A stretch of DNA of 64,000 nucleotides from Novosphingobium sp. IK01 (GTDB lineage Bacteria; Pseudomonadota; Alphaproteobacteria; Sphingomonadales; Sphingomonadaceae). Location of the stretch: positions 3,307,001-3,371,000 of the forward strand of contig NZ_BTFW01000001.1 of assembly GCF_033242265.1 (NCBI RefSeq), given 5' to 3'. The notes under the pieces were generated by a model. That model was not told where the DNA came from. It worked only from the letters and a program-made list of their open reading frames with translations, and did not search any database. Positions 32,660 through 47,157 of this stretch are shown piece by piece; position 1 is the first letter of the stretch, and each line of letters begins with the position of its first letter. The position numbers and the translations under genes were made by a program.

Positions 32660-33193
32660 TCAGGCAGGGTTCGGGCAGGCAGGGTTCGGGGTGAACGTCA
32701 CCAGCAGGGCCGGGCCATCGTGGCGCAGATCCTGCGTGACGACCACGCAGTCTCCGGCGCCGAGCCTGATGCCGTCGCAGGTCTGGTCTTTCAGCGCCAC
32801 GAGAAAGCGGTCGGGCGCGCCCGTTACCACAGACCCGTGGGTCAGGCGCTCCATCGACACCGTGCAGGCGCCGCGCCGGACCATGGCGTTGAGATCGCGC
32901 ACCGGGCCGCCGAGCGGGGTGCCGTGCACGGGCCGGGTCGCATCGAAGCACAGCGGCGCAGAGGCGGCGTCGAGTTCGGCGGCGAGACCTTCCCCGACAA
33001 GCGACAGCCTGCCGTCGAGCACTGCCAGCGTGCGCTCGATGCCCGGAAAGGCCGAGAACGGCCCGGCCTGTTCGACCGTGGCCATGCTCAGCCGCCAGAT
33101 GAAATCGTTCATGCCCGCGCCCGGCGGGAAGACGGCGATCTCGCGCGTTGTCCCCCCGCCGTTTTTCCATGCCATGGCCCGCATCCGGGTCAT
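32660..33193 (-). CDS. hutD: HutD family protein
   Basis: 177 residues of the HutD/Ves cupin family. HutD is a small accessory of histidine utilisation, thought to limit toxic build-up of pathway intermediates; its exact role is not settled. The conserved MAWKNGGGTTREIAVFPPG is at residues 7-25 and FIWRLSMATVEQAGPFSAFP follows. ATG 33193 has GAAAG about 8 nt upstream. A GTG at 33214 that overlaps the hutU stop is an alternative start, adding seven residues. It is last in hutIHGUD. Confidence 0.9.
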   Translation of the reverse strand: MTRMRAMAWKNGGGTTREIAVFPPGAGMNDFIWRLSMATVEQAGPFSAFPGIERTLAVLDGRLSLVGEGLAAELDAASAPLCFDATRPVHGTPLGGPVRDLNAMVRRGACTVSMERLTHGSVVTGAPDRFLVALKDQTCDGIRLGAGDCVVVTQDLRHDGPALLVTFTPNPACPNPA

Positions 33194-33210
33194 GGGGATC
33201 ACTTTCGGGC

Positions 33211-34878
<1,668 letters not shown>

Positions 34879-34882
34879 GGGC

Positions 34883-35695
34883 TCAGCCCTCCGGGTGGGC
34901 GAAGGCCAGCGCGGCCTTCAGGATGGTTTGCAGGGTCGCGATCAGCGGGGCCGCGTGTGGCCCGTCATAGGCGGTCGGCCAGTTGGCGGGGGTGGGTTCG
35001 TCCGGCTCGTCCATGTAGCCGCGGATCGCCAGTTCCATCTGGATCGCGTGGACGCCGCGTTCGGGGCGGCCATAGTGGCGCGTGGTCCACCCCCCGCGGA
35101 ACCGGCCATCGACGACGTGGCTGTGGCCCGATTGGGCGCAGACTTCGGCAATCGCCTCGCGCAGGTCGGGCGCGCAAGTTTGCCCGCCATTGGTGCCGAT
35201 GTTGAACTGCGGCAACTCGCCCTCGAACAGGCGCGGGACATGGCTGCGGATCGAATGCGCGTCATAGAGCACGACGCGGCCATGGCGGGCGCGCAGGCGG
35301 GCGATTTCGGCTTCGAGCGCTGCGTGATACGGATCGAACCAGCGCGCACGGCGGCGGGCGATCTCGGCCTCGTCAGGCACCGCACCTGCATAGAGCGGCT
35401 CGCCATCAAAGGTCGTGGTCGGGCACAGTTCGGTCGTCGCCTGCCCCGGATAGAGCGAGGCGCCCGAAGGATCGCGGTTGCAATCAATGACCGAGCGCGA
35501 AATGCCCGTGGCGACCAGTGTCGCGCCAAGATCGGCGGCAAAGGCGTAGACCTGATCGACCCACCAGTCGGCATCGCGGCGGGCGAGCCAGGGCGAAACG
35601 AATGTGTCGCCCACATCGGCAAGGCCACTGCCGACATGGGGAAAGGCGACGACGAGCGGCGCCTCCCCGCGATGGATGGTCAGCCAGTCGTTCAT
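34883..35695 (-). CDS. hutG: N-formylglutamate amidohydrolase
   Basis: 270 residues. It hydrolyses N-formylglutamate to glutamate and formate. [15 protein letters not shown] near residue 13, [20 protein letters not shown] near 70 and [14 protein letters not shown] near 145 are the conserved blocks of the FGase family. ATG 35695 overlaps the hutH stop by 4 nt. Its presence with HutF means histidine is degraded by the five-step route via formylglutamate. It is not of the arginase-like HutG type that releases formamide. Confidence 0.95.
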   Translation of the reverse strand: MNDWLTIHRGEAPLVVAFPHVGSGLADVGDTFVSPWLARRDADWWVDQVYAFAADLGATLVATGISRSVIDCNRDPSGASLYPGQATTELCPTTTFDGEPLYAGAVPDEAEIARRRARWFDPYHAALEAEIARLRARHGRVVLYDAHSIRSHVPRLFEGELPQFNIGTNGGQTCAPDLREAIAEVCAQSGHSHVVDGRFRGGWTTRHYGRPERGVHAIQMELAIRGYMDEPDEPTPANWPTAYDGPHAAPLIATLQTILKAALAFAHPEG

Positions 35696-37221
35696 GCCAC
35701 GCCCGGCAGGGTGGCGCCCGTGCCGCCAAGCAGCGCACCCGAACGGATCAGGCCATTGGCCGCTTCCATGTCGGGGTGGAAATGGCGGTCGTCTTCCAGT
35801 GTCGGGACAATCGCGCGCAAGGTGGCGCGTGCGGCTTCGAGCGGGGTGCTCGACGCCAGCGGGGCGTGGAAATCGATGCCCTGCGCGGCAGCCAGAAGCT
35901 CGATTCCCAGAACGGCAGTGGCATTTTCCGCCATGTCGAGCAGGCGGCGCGCGCCATGGGCGGCCATCGAGACGTGATCTTCCTGATTGGCCGAGGTGGG
36001 GATCGAATCGACGCTGGCCGGATAGGCGCGCTGCTTGTTCTCGCTCACCAGCGCGGCGGCGGTCACTTGCGGGATCATGAAGCCCGAATTGAGGCCGGGG
36101 CGCGGGGTGAGGAACGCGGGCAGGCCCGACAGCGCCGGGTCGACCAGCATGGCGATGCGGCGCTCGGCAATCGAGCCGATTTCGCAGATGGCCATGGCGA
36201 TCATGTCGGCGGCAAAGGCGACCGGCTCGGCATGAAAGTTCCCGCCCGAGAGCGCTTCATCGGTTTCGGGGAAGATCAGCGGGTTGTCCGAAACGCCATT
36301 GGCCTCGATTTCGAGGGTGGTGGCGGCCTGACGCAGGACATCGAGCGCGGCGCCCATCACCTGCGGCTGGCAGCGCAGGCAGTAAGGGTCCTGCACGCGC
36401 GCGTCGCCTTCAAGATGGCTGGCGCGGATCGCGCTGCCCGCCATCAGCCCGCGCAGCGCATCGGCCACCGCGATCTGGCCAGCGTGGCGGCGCAAGGTAT
36501 GGATGCGCGGATCGAACGGCGTGTCGGAGCCCTTGGCCGCCTCGGTCGAGAGCGCGCCGGTGACGAGGGCGGAGCGGAACAGCAGTTCGGCCTCGAACAG
36601 CCCGGCCAGCGCATTGGCGGTGGAGAACTGCGTGCCGTTGAGCAGGGCAAGGCCCTCCTTGGGGCCAAGCCGGATCGGGGCCAGCCCGGCCTGTTCGAGG
36701 GCCTGTGTGGCGGGCAGGCGCACGCCATCGACGATGATGTCGCCCACGCCGATCATCGTGGCGGCCATGTGCGAGAGCGGGGCAAGATCGCCGCTCGCGC
36801 CGACCGACCCTTGCGCGGGCACCACCGGGGTCAGCCCGCGCGCCAGCATGGCTTCGAGCAGGGCGACCGTTTCGGGGCGCACGCCCGAGGCGCCCTGCGC
36901 GAGGCTGGCGAGCTTGAGGCCCATCATCAGGCGGATCACCGGCACCGGCGAGGGCGCGCCCGTTCCGGCGGCGTGGCTGAGCACGATATTGCGCTGGAGC
37001 GTGGCCAGATCCTCGTCGCCGATGCGCACGCTGGCCAGTTTGCCAAAGCCGGTGTTGATGCCATAGACCGGCTCGCCCCGGGCCAGAATGCGTTCGACCG
37101 CAGCGGCGCTTTCCGCCACGCGCGGCGCGCAGGCCGGATCGAGGGACGCTGCCGCCCCGCGATAGAGGTCACGCCACTGCGCCAGCGAAACGGCGCCGGG
37201 CACGAGCAGGATCGAATTCAT
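35692..37221 (-). CDS. hutH: Histidine ammonia-lyase
   Basis: 509 residues. It deaminates histidine to urocanate. The MIO-forming Ala-Ser-Gly lies in [14 protein letters not shown] near residue 143, and the usual [13 protein letters not shown] follows. ATG 37221 overlaps the hutI stop by 4 nt, and its own end overlaps hutG by 4 nt. The tight overlaps show one operon with hutI upstream. Confidence 0.97.
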   Translation of the reverse strand: MNSILLVPGAVSLAQWRDLYRGAAASLDPACAPRVAESAAAVERILARGEPVYGINTGFGKLASVRIGDEDLATLQRNIVLSHAAGTGAPSPVPVIRLMMGLKLASLAQGASGVRPETVALLEAMLARGLTPVVPAQGSVGASGDLAPLSHMAATMIGVGDIIVDGVRLPATQALEQAGLAPIRLGPKEGLALLNGTQFSTANALAGLFEAELLFRSALVTGALSTEAAKGSDTPFDPRIHTLRRHAGQIAVADALRGLMAGSAIRASHLEGDARVQDPYCLRCQPQVMGAALDVLRQAATTLEIEANGVSDNPLIFPETDEALSGGNFHAEPVAFAADMIAMAICEIGSIAERRIAMLVDPALSGLPAFLTPRPGLNSGFMIPQVTAAALVSENKQRAYPASVDSIPTSANQEDHVSMAAHGARRLLDMAENATAVLGIELLAAAQGIDFHAPLASSTPLEAARATLRAIVPTLEDDRHFHPDMEAANGLIRSGALLGGTGATLPGVA

Positions 37222-38432
37222 TGTCCACTCCAGATGCGGGCATGGAGCGGATTGAACCCCATGCGGTAAACCAGTTCGGCGGGGCGCTCGATGTCCCAGA
37301 TGGCAAGGTCGCAGCGCTTGCCGGCCTCCAGCGTGCCCCGGTCGGCCAGCAGGCCCAGCGCGCGGGCGGCATGGGCCGTCACCCCGGCCAGGCACTCGGC
37401 CACGGTCAGGCGGAATAGTGTTGCGCCCATGTTCATCGTCAGCAGCAGCGAGGTCAGCGGCGACGTGCCCGGATTGCAGTCGGTCGCCAGCGCGATGGGC
37501 ACGCCCGCCGCGCGCAGGGCGGCGACCGGGGGCAGCCGGGTTTCGCGCACGAAGTAATAGGCGCCGGGCAGCAGCGTCGCCACGGTGCCCGCGCGCGCCA
37601 TCGCGGCAATACCCGCCGCGTCGCAATGTTCGAGGTGATCGGCCGAGAGCGCGCCATGACGGGCCGCCAGCGCCGCGCCGTGCAGATTGGAAAGCTGGTC
37701 GGCATGGAGCTTGACCGGCAGGCCATGGCGCGCGGCGGCCTCGAACATCCGGGCGGTCTGTTCGGGGCTGAAAGCGATGCCCTCGCAAAAGGCATCGACC
37801 GCATCGGCAAGGCCCTGCTGCGCCACGCGGGGCAGCACTTCGTCGCACAGCAGCGCGATATAGCCATCGGCATTGCCCGCAAATTCGGGGGGCAGGGCAT
37901 GGGCGCCCAGAAATGTCGTGCGGATCGAGACCGGGCGCGCCGCGCCCAGCGCGCGTGCGGCGCGCAACATGCGGATTTCGCTCGTCCCATCGAGGCCATA
38001 GCCCGATTTGACCTCGACCGTCGTGGCCCCTTCGGCGATCAGCGCGTCGAGGCGGGGCAGGGCGCTGGCGACAAGATCGTCCTCGCTCGCCGCGCGGGTG
38101 GCGCGCATGGTCGAGACGATGCCGCCGCCGCCCCGGGCGATTTCTTCATAGGACGCGCCTTCGAGGCGCATCTCGAACTCGGCGGCGCGGTCGCCGCCGT
38201 GGATCAGGTGGGTGTGGCAATCGATCAGGCCCGGCGTGATCCAGCGGCCCGCGCAATCGACGATCTCCCGCGCGTCGAGCGCCGGGGCATCGGCCGCAGG
38301 CCCGGCATAGACGATCCGGCCATCCCTGGCCGCGATCACGCCGTTGTCCACGGCGCCGATGTCGCCTGCACCGGTTGCCGCCCCCTTCATCGTGGCAAGC
38401 CGGGCGTTTTTCCAAATCGTATCGGTGAGCAT
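37218..38432 (-). CDS. hutI: Imidazolonepropionase
   Basis: 404 residues, an amidohydrolase with a metal site. It opens imidazolone propionate to formiminoglutamate. Metal ligands are visible in [19 protein letters not shown] and the Asp of [30 protein letters not shown] is a typical HutI run. ATG 38432 is chosen because the frame further upstream runs into the operator region. It is the first gene of hutIHGUD and divergent from hutF. Confidence 0.97.
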   Translation of the reverse strand: MLTDTIWKNARLATMKGAATGAGDIGAVDNGVIAARDGRIVYAGPAADAPALDAREIVDCAGRWITPGLIDCHTHLIHGGDRAAEFEMRLEGASYEEIARGGGGIVSTMRATRAASEDDLVASALPRLDALIAEGATTVEVKSGYGLDGTSEIRMLRAARALGAARPVSIRTTFLGAHALPPEFAGNADGYIALLCDEVLPRVAQQGLADAVDAFCEGIAFSPEQTARMFEAAARHGLPVKLHADQLSNLHGAALAARHGALSADHLEHCDAAGIAAMARAGTVATLLPGAYYFVRETRLPPVAALRAAGVPIALATDCNPGTSPLTSLLLTMNMGATLFRLTVAECLAGVTAHAARALGLLADRGTLEAGKRCDLAIWDIERPAELVYRMGFNPLHARIWSGQ

Positions 38433-38491
38433 GCCTGGCGCGATCCCCGGTGCGTGTCGTGTTGCGTGGTGATTGCACCGTTCCAAAATAA

Positions 38492-38501
38492 TGTATAGAC
38501 A
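38492..38501. promoter_or_regulatory. HutC-like operator between hutI and hutF
   Basis: TGTATAGACA has TGT/ACA half-sites (TGT-ATAG-ACA) like the published TGTATA-GACA-type targets of HutC. It lies in the 121-bp divergent region, between the two operons that HutC would repress in the absence of urocanate. Binding is inferred. Confidence 0.6.
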
Positions 38502-38553
38502 AAAAGAGAGGGCAGGCGCAAATTTCTGCGTCAACCGGGTGAGTGTCTTGGCC

Positions 38554-39908
<1,355 letters not shown>

Positions 39909-39912
<4 letters not shown>

Positions 39913-40628
39913 CCATGCCGCTGCACGAACGCATCCGGTCTGATTTCGAGGGGCGGATACTGGGCGGGGCGCTGGCGCCCGGTGATCGGCTGCCGACCGA
40001 GCAGGACCTGATGCAGGACTATGGCTGCTCGCGCATGACCGTGAACAAGGCGCTGTCCGCGCTGGCCGGGGCGGGCCTGATCGACCGGCGCAAGCGCGCG
40101 GGCACGTTCGTGGCACGCCCGCGCGTGCATTCGATGGTGCTCGACGTGCCCGACATCGCCGCGCAAGTGCGCGAGCGCGGGCAGGACTATGCGTTTCGCC
40201 TGCTGCGCCGCCGGGTCCGGCCTGCGGTTGCCGACGAGCAGGAGCGTCTGCTGGCGGGCGGGGGCCTGCTGATGCAGGTCGACGGGCTTCATCTGGCCGA
40301 TGGCGCGCCGCTGGGGGTGGAGTTCCGCCTGGTGAGCGCGCAGGCCGTGCCCGATATTGTCGAGGCCGATCTCGACACGGTCGCACCCGGCACATGGCTG
40401 TTGCAGCACGTGCCCTGGACCGAGGCCGAAACCCGCATTTCCGCCGTGGCCGCGCGGGGCGAGGAGGCCGAATATCTGGGCGTGGCGACAGGGACGGCGT
40501 GCCTGTGTGTCGAGCGGTGGACGTGGCGCGGGCCCGAGCGGATCACCTATGTGCGGCAGGTGTTTCCGGGCGAGGCCTACGACATGGTGGCCCGCTTCGG
40601 ACCGGCATCATCGGGCGCGATGGCCTGA
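39909..40628 (+). CDS. hutC: GntR-family histidine utilisation repressor
   Basis: 239 residues. HutC binds hut operators and is released by urocanate. The N-terminal winged HTH is at about 5-70 ([20 protein letters not shown] then [20 protein letters not shown]). The C-terminal UTRA ligand domain includes [19 protein letters not shown] near 160. GTG 39909 has GGAGAG 9 nt upstream and overlaps the hutF stop, so it is preferred to ATG 39915. The UTRA motif and place at the hut locus make HutC secure. Confidence 0.94.
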
Positions 40629-40768
40629 GCGCGCCGGGGCCGTGGTTCCTTTGGGTCTTGGCCGAAAATGACCGGCCCCTTGCGGGGCACTCCCTATGCC
40701 GCAGTGCGAAAGCCGTTGACCAGGCGATGCCTACACTTGCCCCGACTTTTGAAAAAGGGCAGCGGATC

Positions 40769-42211
40769 ATGGGACTCTCCCAGCAGGACGTCGACAAGAA
40801 GTTGGCGTTCTTCAATATTACGGCTGACGATGTGGCGCGTTTCGCGCAGATTACCAAAGTCATGAACACCGTTGCGGTGCCTGCGCTCGACCGTCTCTAC
40901 GAGCGGATTGGTGCAACGCCGGAAACCGCGCGCTTCTTCAGTTCCCGTCAGGCCATGACCCATGCCCGCGACAAGCAGGTCGAACACTGGAACGCGATGT
41001 TCTCGGGCGCACCGGGGGCTGATTATGTAGGCCGTGCGCAGCGCATCGGCGATGTCCATGCGCGGATCGGTCTGGAGCCGGGCTGGTATATCGGGGCCTA
41101 TGCTTCGGTGCTCGACGAGGTGATCGTGCGTTTCCTGTCGGGCGGGATCGGTCTGGGGCGCAAGCGGCGGGCAGAGGCCGTGGCGAGTCTGGTGAAAATG
41201 GCGCTGCTCGACATGGAAGTGGCGCTCTCGGCCTATTTCGAGGCCGAAGATGCCAAGCGCGTGGCGGTGATCCGCGATGTCGGCCATGCCGTGCAGATGA
41301 TGACCGAGGGCGATTTCACCGTCCCGGTCAGCGGGCTGCCCCCTGCCTATGCCGGGCTCGAACACGACCTGGAGACGATGCGCGGCAAAGTCAGCGATGC
41401 CTTGCGCGAAGTGGCCAGTACCTCGCGCGCGGTCGACATGGGCGCGCAGGAAATCCGGCAGGCTTCCGACGATCTGGCCCACCGCACCGAACAGCAGGCG
41501 GCCAGCCTTGAGGAAGCTTCGGCGGCGATCACCACGCTGGCCAGTGCCGTGCGAAGTACGGCCAACGATGCGACCAACCTTCATGGTGCGGTGCAGGAAG
41601 CCCATGGCGACGCCGAACAGGGCGGCAGTGTCCTTGAAGATGCGGTCAGGGCGATGAACGACATTCACCGTTCGGCTTCCGAGATCGGCAAGATCATCGC
41701 GGTGATCGACGGGATCGCCTTCCAGACCAACCTTCTGGCGCTCAATGCCGGGGTCGAGGCCGCGCGCGCCGGGGATGCCGGGCGCGGCTTTGCGGTTGTT
41801 GCCACCGAAGTGCGCGCGCTGGCCCAGCGTTCGGCCGATGCCGCGCTCGACATCAAGAAACTGATCAGTGAAAGCTCCGAGCAGGTCGAGCGCGGGGTGA
41901 CGCTGGTGGGCCAGACCGGCGAGACCTTCGAGCGAATCGTCAACCGCGTGGGCGAGATCGCCGGGCTGGCCAGCGGCATTGCCGCCGGATCGCAAAGCCA
42001 GGCCACCAATATCCAGCAAATTCACGAGACCGTGCACGATCTCGACCTGATGACCCAGCAGAACGCGGCGATGGTCGAGCAGGCGACCGCAGCCGCGCGC
42101 AGTCTGGCCGGAGAGGCCGACCGCATGGCCAATCTCGTGTCGCATTTCCGTCTCGAAGCGCAGTCTTCCGCCCCGCGCAAGGCGCTGGCCGCCCCGCGCC
42201 GGGCTGCCTGA
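40769..42211 (+). CDS. Globin-coupled methyl-accepting chemotaxis protein (HemAT-like)
   Basis: 480 residues with no membrane helix. Residues about 1-170 are a sensor globin: [20 protein letters not shown] carries the proximal-His motif (His about residue 97), as in HemAT. Residues 175-235 are a connecting helical region and about 250-470 the MCP signalling domain with the highly conserved tip [20 protein letters not shown]. It should bind oxygen through heme and signal to CheA in the cytoplasm. ATG 40769 has AAGGG about 10 nt upstream; ATG 40727 is an alternative. No che gene is in the window. Position behind hutC may be chance. Confidence 0.9.
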   Translation: MGLSQQDVDKKLAFFNITADDVARFAQITKVMNTVAVPALDRLYERIGATPETARFFSSRQAMTHARDKQVEHWNAMFSGAPGADYVGRAQRIGDVHARIGLEPGWYIGAYASVLDEVIVRFLSGGIGLGRKRRAEAVASLVKMALLDMEVALSAYFEAEDAKRVAVIRDVGHAVQMMTEGDFTVPVSGLPPAYAGLEHDLETMRGKVSDALREVASTSRAVDMGAQEIRQASDDLAHRTEQQAASLEEASAAITTLASAVRSTANDATNLHGAVQEAHGDAEQGGSVLEDAVRAMNDIHRSASEIGKIIAVIDGIAFQTNLLALNAGVEAARAGDAGRGFAVVATEVRALAQRSADAALDIKKLISESSEQVERGVTLVGQTGETFERIVNRVGEIAGLASGIAAGSQSQATNIQQIHETVHDLDLMTQQNAAMVEQATAAARSLAGEADRMANLVSHFRLEAQSSAPRKALAAPRRAA

Positions 42212-42244
42212 GGGGAGAGGGCAGAGCACCCGTCGGGATCGGGC

Positions 42245-42299
42245 GCACAGGCAGGTGCCAGAACCGCCCCGACCGGGATGCGCTGGCACCTGCCTGTGC
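42245..42299 (+). terminator. Perfect 16-bp inverted repeat after the globin MCP
   Basis: GCACAGGCAGGTGCCA (42245-42260) is exactly complemented at 42284-42299 across a 23-nt loop, 33 nt past the stop. TTTTT occurs 13 nt further on. It may be a terminator or a regulatory hairpin. Confidence 0.5.
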
Positions 42300-42408
42300 T
42301 GATTCTGGGCGTTTTTGCTCCATTTCGGGATTAATGCCCTGCCGATTTCCGGCCTTGGCAGGGGTGTGCTTAACGCTTTTTCAAAGCCCCCGGGGCCATC
42401 GTGCGGAC

Positions 42409-45090
42409 ATGGCAGACGTATCCGCTGAACAGACCAAACCCGATCCGCAGCCCGCCGCTGATCTTCAGCAGGCCGAGCGCCGCGATTACGGGCGTACGCA
42501 GCGCAGGCGCGAGCGTATGCCGTCCAGTCATGCGCCCGCACTGCGCAAGGGCGTGCGCATGATCGCCCGCGAATGGCCGCAGATGGCCTTGCCGATGGCG
42601 CTGGGGCTGGCGGGACTGGGCGTTTCCAATGGCATGCCCGACGGGACCGTGATGTCGCTGGGAACCACCAGCGTGCTGCTCGCGCTGCTCGGGCTTCTGG
42701 CGGTGCGGGTCGAAAGTGGCGGATTGCTGCGCGGCACGGCGCCGCGCATGGTCATGATGGTTCTGGCCGTGGGCATGCCGATGGTCCTGTTCGGGGCCGC
42801 GATCGGCCATTGGGCGACCATGGGCAGCCTGCCCTGGCTTCAGGGGCTGGCCCTGCTGGTCACGGTTTCCCTGCTGGCGACGGTGTTCGAGAGCGGGCAA
42901 CTGGCCGGGGTGCTGGTGGCGCAAGTGGCGATCTGGGCCGGGGTGGCCTGTGCGGCCAGCCGCGTGGGCGGGATGGTCACGCTCGCGATCGGGGTGGTGG
43001 TGTCGGTGGCGGCCTATTTCCGCCAGCGCGAGATCGAGCAGCGCGAGCGCGAGGCTGCCGAGATCGAGACCCGCATCCAGACCCGTGCGCAGGAGATTCT
43101 CGCCGATTACGAGGAAACCGGACAGGGCTGGTTCTGGGAGACCGACCGGCGCGGGCAGATCACCTATCTGTCGCGCCCGGTGGCCCAGATTCTCGGGCGT
43201 TCGGTCGAAAATCTCATTGGACGGCCCTTTTTCGAGCTGTTCAACCTGGCCGATCAGGCCGGGGAAGGGGAGCGCACGCTGGCTTTCCATCTCTCGGCTC
43301 GCGCCAGCTTTGCCGAACTGGCCGTGCGCGCGGCTACCGACATGGAAGAGCGCTGGTGGCAGATCAATGGCCGCCCGACCTATGACACGTTCAACAATTT
43401 TCAGGGCTTCCGCGGTTCGGGCACCGACCTGACCGAAAAGCGCCGCTCGGCTGAACATGCCACGCGGCTGGCCCAGTTCGATTCGCTCACCGGCCTGTCC
43501 AACCGGCTGCGCATGTCGCAGACGCTGGAGAAGATCCTTGTCGCGCCGCAGATCCAGCATCGCGCCTGCGCGGTGTTCCTGCTCGACCTCGACCGCTTCA
43601 AGCAGGTCAACGACACGCTCGGCCATCCGGCGGGGGACGCACTGCTCAAGCAGGTGTCGCAGCGCCTCGAACGCGCGATCGGCACGGTGGGCCGGGTCGG
43701 CCGTCTGGGCGGCGACGAGTTTCAGGTGATCATTCCGGGCAAGATCGAGCGCGAGCAGCTCGCCTATCTGGCCGGTCAGGTGATCGAGCAGCTCTCGGCG
43801 CCCTATTCGATCGAAGGCAGCCGGGTGATGATCGGGGCTTCGGTCGGCATTGCCGTCTCGCCCGAAGACGGGGTGACCAGCGAGGCGCTGATCCGCAACG
43901 CCGACCTTGCGCTCTATGCGGCCAAGGATGGCGGGCGCGGGCGCTATCACTTCTATGCCGCCGACCTGCACAGCGACGCGCAGGAACGCCGCCAGCTTGA
44001 AGACGACTTGCGCGATGCGCTCGCCCATGGCGGCCTTGAGATGTTCTACCAGCCCGTGGTCCACACCGCGACCGAGCGGATCACCGGGTTCGAGGCGCTG
44101 TTGCGCTGGAAGCACCCGCGGCACGGCTATATCTCGCCCGCCCGGTTCATCCCGATTGCCGAGGATACCGGCATGATCGCGGCCATCGGCGAATGGGCGC
44201 TGCGCACGGCTTGTCAGGACATGGCCCACTGGCCGCAAGACGTGCGCGTGGCTGTCAACGTCTCGCCCTTGCAGTTCGCCAATCCGGCGCTGCCCTCGAT
44301 CGTCACTTCGGCGCTGGCCCATGCGCAAGTGGAGGCCTCGCGGCTCGAACTGGAAATCACCGAAAGCGTGTTCCTCAACAACGACGAGGGCACCGACCAG
44401 ATGTTCAAGCAGCTCAAGGCCATCGGCGTGCGCCTCGCGCTCGACGACTTCGGCACGGGCTATTCGAGCCTTGGCTATCTGCGCTCGGCGCCCTTCGACA
44501 AGATCAAGATCGACCAGTCCTTCGTGCGCGGGGCGACCCAGCCGGGCAGCCGCAATGGCGCGATCATCGCCTCGATCGTCAGTCTGGCCGAGGCGCTGGG
44601 CATGGAAACCACCGCCGAAGGCGTGGAGACCCACGACGAACTCGATCTCGTGCGCGCGCTGGGATGCAGCCACGTCCAGGGCTATATCTACGAGCGCCCG
44701 CTTTCGGCGGCCAATGCCACCGAACGTCTGGCCACCGGGCTGGTCGCCGTGGCGCAAGGGCCGCGTTCGGCGCGTGCCAGCCGTCAGGCGATGCTGCGCA
44801 AGGTCGTGCTCGAACATGGCGGGCACAGCTACAACGGGGTGATCCGCAACCTCTCGCTGACCGGCGCGCTGGTCGAGGGGCTGTGGAACGTGCCGGTGGG
44901 AACGGTGTTTCGCATCCAGTTGGCCGATGGCCATGTCGTCTCGGGCACCTGCAAGTGGAGTAACGACGACCGCATGGGGGTCGAGTTTACCGAGCCGCTC
45001 AAGGCCGGGGACGACGGACGCATCGCGGTGGTCCAGATCAGGCCGCCCGCACCGCTGCCCGACCGCTCGATGCAGCGCAAGGTCGGCTGA
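42409..45090 (+). CDS. PAS-GGDEF-EAL-PilZ cyclic-di-GMP protein
   Basis: 893 residues from ATG 42409. Order: basic N terminus; membrane region about 55-205; PAS-like region about 230-350; GGDEF about 360-520 with the intact RLGGDEFQVI; EAL about 530-780 with FEALLRWKHP, ITESVFLNN, LALDDFGTGYSS and ETTAEGVET; and a C-terminal PilZ domain with RNLSLTGALVEG. It may make and break c-di-GMP and also bind it through PilZ. No RxxD I-site is seen before GGDEF, so product inhibition may be absent. The triple c-di-GMP arrangement with own PilZ is uncommon. It affects motility or biofilm, like its chemoreceptor neighbour. Confidence 0.9.
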   Translation: MADVSAEQTKPDPQPAADLQQAERRDYGRTQRRRERMPSSHAPALRKGVRMIAREWPQMALPMALGLAGLGVSNGMPDGTVMSLGTTSVLLALLGLLAVRVESGGLLRGTAPRMVMMVLAVGMPMVLFGAAIGHWATMGSLPWLQGLALLVTVSLLATVFESGQLAGVLVAQVAIWAGVACAASRVGGMVTLAIGVVVSVAAYFRQREIEQREREAAEIETRIQTRAQEILADYEETGQGWFWETDRRGQITYLSRPVAQILGRSVENLIGRPFFELFNLADQAGEGERTLAFHLSARASFAELAVRAATDMEERWWQINGRPTYDTFNNFQGFRGSGTDLTEKRRSAEHATRLAQFDSLTGLSNRLRMSQTLEKILVAPQIQHRACAVFLLDLDRFKQVNDTLGHPAGDALLKQVSQRLERAIGTVGRVGRLGGDEFQVIIPGKIEREQLAYLAGQVIEQLSAPYSIEGSRVMIGASVGIAVSPEDGVTSEALIRNADLALYAAKDGGRGRYHFYAADLHSDAQERRQLEDDLRDALAHGGLEMFYQPVVHTATERITGFEALLRWKHPRHGYISPARFIPIAEDTGMIAAIGEWALRTACQDMAHWPQDVRVAVNVSPLQFANPALPSIVTSALAHAQVEASRLELEITESVFLNNDEGTDQMFKQLKAIGVRLALDDFGTGYSSLGYLRSAPFDKIKIDQSFVRGATQPGSRNGAIIASIVSLAEALGMETTAEGVETHDELDLVRALGCSHVQGYIYERPLSAANATERLATGLVAVAQGPRSARASRQAMLRKVVLEHGGHSYNGVIRNLSLTGALVEGLWNVPVGTVFRIQLADGHVVSGTCKWSNDDRMGVEFTEPLKAGDDGRIAVVQIRPPAPLPDRSMQRKVG

Positions 45091-45136
45091 GCCGGTCAGC
45101 ACATGAGCAGCAGCACATGAGCAGCAGGAGATAAGA

Positions 45137-45176
45137 AGGGCCGGGTGTTGAAAAACGCCCGGCCCTGTTCGTTTTT
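45137..45176 (+). terminator. Rho-independent terminator after the GGDEF-EAL-PilZ gene
   Basis: AGGGCCGGG (45137-45145) pairs with CCCGGCCCT (45158-45166), 12-nt loop, followed by GTTCGTTTTT. Just before it AGCACATGAGCAGC occurs twice in tandem. Confidence 0.8.
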
Positions 45177-45237
45177 GCCCCCTGTTTGGCGCATCGTGCG
45201 TGATGACAGGGGCATGACGGCCTGCTAACGGCGCACC

Positions 45238-47040
<1,803 letters not shown>

Positions 47041-47113
47041 GGCCCGGTTCGGGCGCGGCTGGAGCGATGTGACGGAAAAAAACGGGGAACCTGATCCCCG
47101 TGCCTCTGGTTGA

Positions 47114-47146
47114 GGGCTGCAAGACGTGCTTCGTGCAGCCCTTTTT
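47114..47146 (+). terminator. Rho-independent terminator after lepA
   Basis: GGGCTGCA (47114-47121) pairs with TGCAGCCC (47134-47141), followed at once by TTTTT. It occupies the 5' end of an upstream in-frame extension of the MscS gene, showing that the MscS start lies further on. Confidence 0.85.
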
Positions 47147-47157
47147 CAGGAGGCTTC

